This document shows positions 7,660 to 14,460 of a stretch of 15,013 nt of DNA, one piece after another. This DNA is from Dunaliella salina (lineage: Eukaryota > Chlorophyta > Chlorophyceae > Chlamydomonadales > Dunaliellaceae). How positions within the stretch are numbered: position 1 is the stretch's first letter; the number at the start of each line of letters is the position of its first letter. Location: NCBI GenBank assembly GCA_002284615.2, contig MU070177.1, positions 127,464 to 142,476 on the forward strand, written 5' to 3'. The position numbers and the translations under genes are program-made. A model generated the notes under the pieces. It searched no databases, was not told where the DNA came from, and was given only the letters and a program-made list of their open reading frames with translations.

Positions 7660-8128
7660 GATTCCTCTTGCTGCTTTTGCCTGCCGATCAAGTAATCACT
7701 AATTGTTCACACAAATTGGTGCTCTTGTTTCTGCTTTGGTTGCAGGCTGCCAATGCAAGCACAACGGCTAATACGCCGCAAAGCAAAGCCATTCTTCTCT
7801 TGCTCTTGTTTGCAGGCTGCTAATCACGCAATCACAAAATGCCCACACAAGTCTGGACTCTTCTTTCTGCCTTTGTTTGCAGGCTGCCAATGCAAGCACA
7901 GCTGCTGACACACGGTACAGCGAACTCATTATTCCTCTGCTTGTGCCTGCAGGCTGCCAATGCAAGCACAGCCGCTGAAACGCGATGCAGCAAACGCTCT
8001 TCTTTTCTCGCTTGCAGGCTGCCTATGCAAGCACAGCTACTGACCCACGATACAGCGAAGTTTTTCTTCCTCTGCTTTTGCCTACAGGCTGCCAATGCAA
8101 GCACAGCCGCTGAGGCACGATACAGCGG
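7660..8128 (+). repeat. Array B: tandem copies of the exon-B acceptor junction
   Basis: About 70-bp units join roughly 29 bases of pyrimidine-rich intron end, CAG, and roughly 41 bases of exon-B start (GCTGCCAATGCAAGCACAGC, then about 20 more). AG|exon-like boundaries fall before 7746, 7816, 7883, 7953, 8018 and 8088, the last being the real exon. Steps are 70, 67, 70, 65 and 70. A degenerate leading unit near 7675-7690 lacks the AG. Five upstream copies therefore keep a complete acceptor ahead of the true one. The copy at 7953 is in frame with the true exon and open across the 135 bases between them. Confidence 0.92.
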
Positions 8129-8195
8129 AGTTCTGGATGCGCTGATCCGAATCTTGGGCACTGAGGGAGTGGCAGGGCTTTTCAAAGGATTGCGG
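8088..8195 (+). CDS. PXN: PXN-like carrier, penultimate exon
   Basis: Thirty-six codons encode the matrix-side loop and short helix of the third carrier repeat: AANASTAAEARYSGVLDA, then IRILGTEGVAGLFKGLR. YSG-x-LDA and EG-x-x-GLFKGL are the classical carrier motif between paired transmembrane helices and align with the plant PXN segment. The acceptor is CTACAG|GCT. The donor is CGG|GTGAGT, phase 0, a better donor consensus than the exon-A GTGGGA. Splicing to the exon at 9476 gives KGLR-AKLLQTVLG, matching family spacing exactly. The 5' edge is amplified upstream as array B. The 3' edge is not amplified. Confidence 0.88.
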
Positions 8196-8280
8196 GTGAG
8201 TCCTTTGGTGATTTTAGGAAAGGGCATGCTGTAGCAGAGGGAGGTAACCATTGTTGCAGCCTCTGCCAAAATTTTCTGGG

Positions 8281-8775
8281 CCTGCTGGGACCATTTTTCA
8301 CTCCCATTTTTTGGTATTTGAAACTCCCATATGTTATGATAACATCCTGCATATTCAAAAATAGGAGAGAAATAGGTCAAAAATTGACCTTTTTGGCCAC
8401 CCCTGTGCTGGAATTGCTGAAATTTCTCCCAATGAATGGCTCCCGGGAAATGGCTGGAATTTTGTGTCTCACCATCCACTGGGTTTTTAACCCTGTCTTT
8501 TTGCAATGATATTCTTTTAACGCAAGGACTCCAAATCACCAAAAATTACCCAATTTGGACCATTAGATGGTCCAGAATGTAGATTTGGTGGTGAAAACTA
8601 GGGTTCTCGCCGCGGCTGGTCAGGCAAGTGCCCTGTAACTGGCACCCCTTACACTCCAGTCTTAGATAAAGCTAATAAAACAGGCTACCATAGGAACCTA
8701 AGTTTGACTGGTGCCAGTCACGGGAGAGCAATGCTGAGAGCGTGCAAAAAACAGGCTATTTTGAGCCCCATCTGG
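8281..8775 (+). repeat. Dispersed repeat, copy 2 (unclassified)
   Basis: This is the second copy of the repeat at 2300-2762, in the same orientation. It starts about 85 bases after the exon-B donor. It carries insertions relative to copy 1, including one around 8645-8700. The 8776-9162 stretch after it has no recognisable content. Confidence 0.75.
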
Positions 8776-9162
8776 TATCCATCCAGATCTTGATCTGGCA
8801 ATATCTCTGAAACGCTTGGATGTCCGTACCAAAAGCAATGGAAAATGGCCCCCTTAATGTTCTCTTTGCTCTGACAAAATTTGGTTCTTGGACACCCTGT
8901 GTTTTTGAGGTGTAACCTCTCGAAGTCCCAACAATGGTTTACCCCCTCTGATGCTGTAAAGGTAAAATGGGCCAGCAAAGGGGCATTCTCGTTTTCACTT
9001 GGGCAGCATTCAGGGGAGCCAACTGGCATCGCCAAACAGCTTGGCGGCCTGGTTGGTTGGTTTTGGATAATTTGCTGCAGGCGTATTTAGAGCAGACCCC
9101 CGGGCGCCTTGCAGTAGGCATCCTGAATTGTTTGGCTTGTAGGGTTTTTTTCTTCAATTTTG

Positions 9163-9499
9163 CACCTTTACACCTTGCACCCCTTTGTACCTGGGCACCT
9201 TGCAGGCAAAGCTGCTGCAGACAGTCTTTGCACCTTCACACCTTTTGCACCCCTTTGTACCTGGGGACCTTGCAGGCAAAGCTGCTGCAGANCCTTCACA
9301 CCTTTTGCACCCCTTTGTACCTGGGGACCTTGCAGGCAAAGCTGCTGCAGACAGTCTTTGCACCTTCACACCTTCTGCACCCCTCTGTACCTGGGGACCT
9401 TGCAGGCAAAGCTGCTGCAGACAGTCTTTGCACCTTCACGCCTTTTGCACCCCTTCGTACCTGGGGACCTTGCAGGCAAAGCTGCTGCAGACAGTCTTG
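9163..9499 (+). repeat. Array C: tandem copies of the exon-C acceptor junction
   Basis: Five 70-bp units, one shortened to 60 bp and containing an N at 9292, each carry CACCCCTTTGTACCTGGGGA, CCTTGCAG and about 24 bases of exon-C start (GCAAAGCTGCTGCAGACAGT, then CTT). Acceptor boundaries lie before 9206, 9276, 9336, 9406 and 9476. Only the last continues into the full exon. No stop codon occurs in any forward frame across 9185-9524. Confidence 0.94.
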
Positions 9500-9607
9500 G
9501 GCGCAGCCATCCTCATGTTTGTGAAGGAGAAGTCGACAGCGGCTGTTCACAAGGCACTGCTGCAACGGAGCAGCGGTGTGTCTGTGGCAACATTGGTCTC
9601 AAAGTAG
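9476..9607 (+). CDS. PXN: PXN-like carrier, terminal coding exon
   Basis: Forty-three codons and a TAA-type end (stop TAG at 9605-9607) encode the last transmembrane helix and C-terminus, AKLLQTVLGAAILMFVKEK followed by STAAVHKALLQRSSG. The K-x-x-Q-x-V-L-x-A-A-x-L-x-x-x-K-E pattern is that of the sixth helix of PXN-type carriers. The acceptor TTGCAG|GCA is chosen because only from 9476 does the carrier frame run uninterrupted in phase 0 from the exon at 8088. Four upstream duplicates of this acceptor exist in array C. Use of 9406 would give an alternative C-terminus open to 9666. There is no C-terminal SKL-type signal. Peroxisomal membrane carriers do not need one, so location is inferred from family resemblance only. 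Confidence 0.88.
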   Translation, partial: AKLLQTVLGAAILMFVKEKSTAAVHKALLQRSSGVSVATLVSK

Positions 9608-9760
9608 GAAAGGAAAGGTTTCAGCTGTACCTGCCTGGAGGGGAAGTTTGGCTCAAGCAGAAATAGGTGCCTGCCTCTAAGTATGCCACACTGTATCATG
9701 GCCTGCAAGCCGTGCAGCGCGGTGCTCTGAAAGCCATGTAAATGTTTCTACAGCTTGCAA
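9608..9760 (+). other. PXN: Carrier 3' untranslated region
   Basis: This stretch follows the stop codon and contains the only TGTAA seen between the stop and about 10500. The transcript end is expected 10-20 bases after that signal, around 9752-9762. Confidence 0.55.
9737..9741 (+). promoter_or_regulatory. TGTAA polyadenylation signal
   Basis: TGTAA, the chlorophyte polyadenylation signal, occurs 130 bases after the stop codon of the carrier. Confidence 0.6.
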
Positions 9761-10584
9761 GCTAAAGGACTTGTATGTACATTTTATGGTATGCAAAGTT
9801 TTTTCCTCTGTTCTGTTTCATCTGGTGAAGGCATGGCCTGGGGCGGGGCTTTGTCGAAGGGGGGCATATCATGTTCATACACCTGTCTTAAGTTTCCTGT
9901 GCTGTTTTATCTTATGCTGCAAAAAATCCTATCTTTTTGTAGGTTCACGCTTTGGTACAGGCCTGTGCCTGCTGTGTTCGCATCCTCAGTTTTGCTCTTT
10001 TTGTAGCAACTTTATCAAGCAGGCAGTCAGCATGCCTGAATTGGGCTCGAATTCGGTTTTGGATTTACGATTCTTCAATCTTTTAGTAAGCTCAATCTTC
10101 ATCAAAGGAGCTTACACTCTGGTTTTCTTTCCCTCCAACGTACACTTCAATTATCTTGTCTTTTGTTTCCATTCTCTCTGAGCTGCACTTAGTGGCACTC
10201 ATGGTGCACCTCTTGGACCTGTCACTGTATACTGATTGCAATACGACAAAGTGTCACCCTGCAAATCAGTAAACAGGGGTGCTTCGAGGCCTTGGCAACT
10301 TCCAAAGACACCATCAAGGGTCCCTGCCATGTGGTGCTCTTCATATAAGGCTAAGTCCAATGATACTCTGCCTTTTCTGTGTATCCTATAATTGACTTGG
10401 TATTCTAGCTTGGTTGAGGGTTTTGCGGCCACGGCCACAGCCTCAGAAGAAAGAATAAGGATTAGGAGTTAAGGAGGGTCACAGCTTTCGTACATCTACA
10501 AGGGCATCTCTGCGGCTCGAAGCCCGACCTCATGGAGATCAGCGCATTGCCGAGCAAGTCCTGACAACCTGTCTACACCGGCTT
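9761..10584. other. Intergenic DNA, nothing recognised
   Basis: Open frames here (plus 9771-10181, minus 10199-10438) are hydrophobic or compositionally odd, have no recognisable motif and lack splice or homology support. I do not call genes. Part may be older flanking DNA of the retrotransposon nest that starts at about 10585. Confidence 0.4.
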
Positions 10585-10700
10585 TCCACCTAATAAGGAA
10601 GGAAAAATAATAACTGAGCAGGTAGTGAAAACTCTCCAAATCAATGAGGGGAGCCCACATTGGCTCAATGACCATGTGACCTCCCCACCACAAAGTTCAG
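10585..10700 (-). mobile_element. Diverged LINE family II 3' UTR copy
   Basis: The plus strand runs GAAAAATAATAACTGAGCAG, then GAAAACTCTCC, ACATTGGCTCA and CCCCACCACAAAG. It aligns with indels to 12887-12985, which is the 3' UTR of the family II LINE read on the minus strand. No body sequence is recognisable beside it, so it is a truncated or decayed copy. Confidence 0.6.
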
Positions 10701-10751
10701 ACTGTGTGAAGTACAGCAGGCAGGGGAAGAGGACGGGTCCAGCAATGAGAA

Positions 10752-10820
10752 TGAGATTAGATTAGACTACATGCGGACACCTTCAGCCAGACTGCTCGGC
10801 TGATTAGCCTTTGACTGTCC
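10752..10820 (-). mobile_element. LINE family I 3' end with a TAATC-type tail
   Basis: On the minus strand 10815-10792 reads NQPSSLAE, the same C-terminal motif as EQPNYLAE at 493-516 and 11155-11178. It is followed by GTAGTCTAATCTAATCTCAT, a pentanucleotide-like tail comparable to the (TGTAA)5 tail of the plus-strand copy. Confidence 0.55.
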
Positions 10821-10829
10821 CGTGCCAGT

Positions 10830-11090
10830 CAACAGCAAATCCAAAAGCTCAAAAAAGAAAAGAGAAAGAGAGCAAGGCGATAGCTGAAAGACTGGACCAG
10901 ATGCATGTGGCTCAGGCATGGAGCCTCAAAGCAGGAATGAGGCTCAGAGAAACCCCTCCAACTTGAAGTTCAATTGTTCCATTGGCCGATGGTCCGCGCT
11001 ATCCAACTGCGAACCCAGAAGCTTGAACATGAAAAAGGTAAGCTTGTTTTGTGTCGTAAGAGGAAATCTGATACAAGGTTACATTTGTAG
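10830..11090. other. Unassigned stretch with a splice-donor-like site
   Basis: No family is recognised. The plus strand has a short open stretch ending RAIQLRTQKLEHEK, followed at about 11036 by AAAG|GTAAGC, which looks like a donor. The open stretch is only about 34 codons and has no partner exon, so it is not called as a gene. Confidence 0.25.
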
Positions 11091-11099
11091 AGGGTAAGC

Positions 11100-12868
11100 C
11101 TTTTGTCGATGTTGGACTATCAGTAAGAAACAAGGTTTACAGGGGAACATCACCTTCAGCCAGATAGTTTGGCTGCTCGGTGTTCTGAAAGTGGTCCATA
11201 AGTCCGGACACAAAACGATAAGTCAGTATCTTTTTTTGGAAAAATCGAAGTAGTACATCCTGAGAACGAGCACCAGAAGAATAGAAAGAACCTGTATACT
11301 ACCTAACAATACTCTGTGTACAGGTAATGCAGCAAAAAGATGTGCATGTTTTCTTCTAAGATGATACAGGGAGTTGCAAGAGCAAAGGAAGATGACACGT
11401 TTTTCATCCTGTCGTTCTGAAGTACATAAATCACATTAAGGTGCATGTCCATGCCAAAAGGAAAAGGGAAAGCCATGCAAGGGGAACGGGAAGGAACATG
11501 ATTGGTGCGAACACGGTAATGAACCCCCACTAATGAATGCCAATGAGAAGTTTCAACTCAAAGTATGTGGGCGTACAATTGGAAGCAAGCAATGTTCCTC
11601 TGCATATGCCTAACCAAGTCGAGATATAGATACCTAGGAGCATATAGAGGTTTGCCGAAAGCAGAATTATGCCTGAAGGGAAGTGCACCCACTTGTGGTA
11701 CTTGGCTAACTTGTTCAAATGACTACCATGTTCAGCCTAATCCTCAGTTGGCCACACGCTCCTATGCCTCTTCTATAAATCAACCACAAAATCTTTTATC
11801 TCAATAGGCTGGCCTGGCAGCCTAAACGCATTGTGTGAAGCAGTCGCGTCTGTCTAATCCCTCAAAGGCAGATATGATCTCTGATCGGATGTTACTCATG
11901 TCAATGTTTGCTTCGAGCACATTTCGTAAAGTTATGCTGGGAGGCAGTATAGACAGCAGCTCAACACTAATAGAATTGCAATGGTTCAAACCCGCATTCA
12001 CGCAGCACAGGCCAACTTGGTGCAATCCTTTTAATTCCAAGGGTACGCTTCAGCAAAAACAAGTGCACAGTCTGCAAAGGGCAAGTCATCTCAGCTCCTG
12101 GTCTTATTTTATTAATGTAGTACCCCAAATCTGGAAAAGAAAAAGAAAAACTACGCAGGCAGTGAAAACACTCTCCACATCAATTAAGGAAAAGAGGATA
12201 CCTAGGTCCGAGGCACCGAGGCACCCAAATCTGGCTAGCGTGCATGCACGCAGGAAAAGTATATGCCTTAGTTAACGAAAGCACGGTATGAGGTCTATCC
12301 GTCAGCTTATAATCACCCGCAAGTTGCCTAACACAACGACATCCAGCACAAAAAGGTGCACCCATATGCTCAGAAGAGACAATGGGATTGATACGTTCTG
12401 AAAAAGCATACCCAGATACTTCAATGACTCAGAGAGCACAAGCTGTGCTCCACCTAAAGTTAAAAAAAAACAGGAACATTATTTCCCTTTAAATTTAAGT
12501 GCATAATCTCGGACTTTGATACGTTGATGATGGATCCTTTCCTGTGTGCATACCTTACAACCTATCTAGCACGCGCTGAAGCTCTTTGGGATGACAAGCA
12601 GTGAGGCAAAGGTCACCTGCATACAGGATATAACTTACTCGAAGATCCCTTGCATCACTGGCAGTTACCGCACATCTCACCTTTCCTGCCAAGCAATCAA
12701 AATCATTGATGTTAAGGGAGAACATCAGGGAGAGAGAGGGCAGCCTTCTTTGACCCCAAATGTTGGGAGCACACTCGCTTGTGTCCATCCATCAAAATAT
12801 ACTCATCATTTGCATAGATGTACAGGGTAGCCAGCAAGCAAGAAACAAGGTTGTAAGAAACGAGGCCA
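11100..12868 (-). pseudogene. Decayed LINE family I: reverse transcriptase to C-terminus
   Basis: Read on the minus strand from right to left, successive frames give VSYNLVSCLLATLY and DEYILMDG, then GVKEGCPLSP, FSLNINDFD and YILYAGDLCLTACHPKELQ. These are reverse transcriptase blocks 2 to 5, and the catalytic YADD is changed to YAGD. After a frame change come INVSKSEIMHLNLKG and SLKYLGMLF from about 12552, then KAYTFPACMHASQIW near 12235. The thumb and C-terminal parts follow: SITLRNVLEANID, NKLAKYHKW, PRYLYLDLVRHMQRN, and a Cys knuckle CDLC from 11435 running to EKRVIFLCSC and LRRKHAHLF. The last motif is EQPNYLAE at 11178-11155. Multiple frameshifts and stops show it is dead. The 5' part is missing beyond about 12868, where family II sequence begins. 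Confidence 0.8.
12135..12223 (-). mobile_element. 89-bp LINE family II 3' fragment nested in LINE I, with target duplication
   Basis: The insert carries CTACGCAGGCAGTGAAAACA, CTCTCC and ATCAATTAAGGAAAAG, matching the family II 3' UTR at 12895-12945, with an A/G-rich 3' tail at its left end. It is flanked by exact 11-bp direct repeats CCCAAATCTGG at 12124-12134 and 12224-12234. It interrupts the family I frame between SQIW and GTT. This is a strongly 5'-truncated retrotransposition product. Confidence 0.85.
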
Positions 12869-12869
12869 C

Positions 12870-13503
12870 AAAAGAAAGAAAAAGAAAAGAAAAACTACGT
12901 AGGCAGAGAAACTCTCCCTACATCAATTAAGGAAAAGGTGACACATTGGCTCAAAAAAAGAGCCGTGTGCCCCCTTCACCACAAGGTATGAAAAAGAGAA
13001 TGCTAATGTGGGTCTGGAGGGTTACTAGAAGCACCTGGCTCTAGAGCCTGGCTGTGGGAAGTATTTTTGTTTTCAATAGCGCGGCAGATGGTGACTAGTT
13101 GGTGGGCATATTGAACAGAATGGGCATGAAGTTGTTGAGCAAGCTTTGTGGCACGCTGGTGATCCAATCCTAGCTGTTTAAATTGCTTCAGGGTATGCTC
13201 AGAGTAAATAGTTCCACCTACACCCAGGAGAATAGGGTGAATTGTAACAGCTTTAGCGTTAATAAGTTTACAAAGGTCTGCATGCTGCTGCTTTGCTGCG
13301 TTCAACTGATGCTCTGGCCTTGTGTCTTCACAGAACTTGATTTCTATTAGGTGCACATGTCGTTCATTTACACGAAGTTCATGGGGTTGCCTCATGCNCG
13401 TAGGCAGAGAAACTCTCCCTACATCAATTAAGGAAAAGGTGACACATTGGCTCAAAAAAAGAGCCGTGTGCCCCCTTCACCACAAGGTATGAAAAAGAGA
13501 ATG
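12870..13503 (-). mobile_element. LINE family II 3' end: duplicated C-terminal coding part and 3' UTR
   Basis: 12898-13397 repeats 13399-13898 with no difference seen except N bases. It holds the last 132 or so codons of the family II protein (minus strand, 13397 to the stop near 13003) plus the 3' UTR. The 3' UTR ends in an A/G-rich run, read as T/C on the minus strand, at about 12870-12895. A single N at 13398 marks the joint. Whether this is a real tandem duplication or two unmerged contigs cannot be told here. Confidence 0.75.
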
Positions 13504-14421
13504 CTAATGTGGGTCTGGAGGGTTACTAGAAGCACCTGGCTCTAGAGCCTGGCTGTGGGAAGTATTTTTGTTTTCAATAGCGCGGCNGATGGTGACTAGT
13601 TNGTGGGCATATTGAACAGAATGGGCATGAAGTTGTTGAGCAAGCTTTGTGGCACGCTGGTGATCCAATCCTAGCTGTTTAAATTGCTTCAGGGTATGCT
13701 CAGAGTAAATAGTTCCACCTACACCCAGGAGAATAGGGTGAATTGTAACAGCTTTAGCGTTAATAAGTTTACAAAGGTCTGCATGCTGCTGCTTTGCTGC
13801 GTTCAACTGATGCTCTGGCCTTGTGTCTTCACAGAACTTGATTTCTATTAGGTGCACATGTCGTTCATTTACACGAAGTTCATGGGGTTGCCTCATGCAG
13901 CTAGTTCTGGTGGTCCTCCGTGAGGAGCTGCGCAAAGCGTGATGGGAATGGGTAGGAGAAACATTGTTAGAAGTATGCTTGGCATTAAAAGGGGTGATCA
14001 AAACAGCATCTGGTCGACTGGAGTTTAGTCTTTTCCTCTCTGGAAGGTTACGAGGGAAGAAGTGAGCAGGTAAAGTTCTGTTTGAGGCATGTGTAGGGAG
14101 TTGGAGGTTGTGTTGAGCAAGCTTAAAATTGCTCCCTATGTCTGTGTAGACCAGGCCTGCCCCTACAGCCTGAGGGCATTTGCTGAGGGCTTTTGTAATC
14201 ATTCTGCCTGCAATGTTATGGCGTTCAGTTCTCATGTTGGAAATGATATGATTTTGGCAGCCTGAGAGCATGTGTAGTGTGCTGTCCAAATGATGGCAGC
14301 CTTGGAGGGGGCAAGATGGATCAGTTGACTTTTTGAAACGCACTGCATGTTTTTGGTTGTAGAGGGTGCCCGTGCGGTACTGCAGGATGGTACGCTTCAT
14401 GGGTACAGAGATGTTGGGCAT
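13504..14421 (-). CDS. LINE family II ORF C-terminal part: CCHC and PD-ExK-like endonuclease
   Basis: The frame is open for 305 codons with two undetermined residues. It begins after a TGA about 36 bases upstream, but protein-like sequence (VNKKISNAFRN) extends before the first Met, so this is a 5'-truncated remnant of a longer polyprotein. Order: RTILQYRTGTLYNQKHAVRF (residues 10-29); a zinc knuckle C36-x5-C42-x7-H50-x4-C55; then RPDAV (136-140) and HLIEIKFCED (190-199). Asp138 with E193-x-K195 resembles a restriction-like endonuclease active site. The tail LLGVGGTIYSEHTLKQF and SSNPPDPH follows. I recall similar tails at the ends of algal reverse-transcriptase proteins. No reverse transcriptase domain is adjacent: 14461 onward is unrelated. 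It probably makes no functional protein alone. Confidence 0.7.
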   Translation of the reverse strand: MPNISVPMKRTILQYRTGTLYNQKHAVRFKKSTDPSCPLQGCHHLDSTLHMLSGCQNHIISNMRTERHNIAGRMITKALSKCPQAVGAGLVYTDIGSNFKLAQHNLQLPTHASNRTLPAHFFPRNLPERKRLNSSRPDAVLITPFNAKHTSNNVSPTHSHHALRSSSRRTTRTSCMRQPHELRVNERHVHLIEIKFCEDTRPEHQLNAAKQQHADLCKLINAKAVTIHPILLGVGGTIYSEHTLKQFKQLGLDHQRATKLAQQLHAHSVQYAHXLVTIXRAIENKNTSHSQALEPGASSNPPDPH

Positions 14422-14460
14422 ATTTCTGAAGGCATTGCTGATTTTTTTATTTACTTGCAG

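Noticed and set aside
7832..8542. 236-codon minus-strand open frame
   Set aside because: It is antisense to array B and the carrier exon. Its repeats mirror the sense array.
7660..9499. Regularly spaced repeats that could suggest a CRISPR array
   Set aside because: Units are contiguous imperfect tandem copies of exon/intron junctions without unique spacers, in a eukaryotic gene.
9771..10181. 136-codon plus-strand open frame, Phe/Leu/Cys-rich
   Set aside because: No motif, odd composition and no splice or homology support. It follows the likely polyadenylation site.
10199..10438. 79-codon minus-strand open frame
   Set aside because: No recognised motif. It lies beside retrotransposon debris but matches none of the LINE motifs seen.
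11984..11994. GGTTCAAACCC, similar to a tRNA B box
   Set aside because: No A box or cloverleaf nearby. It lies within the LINE family I coding remnant.
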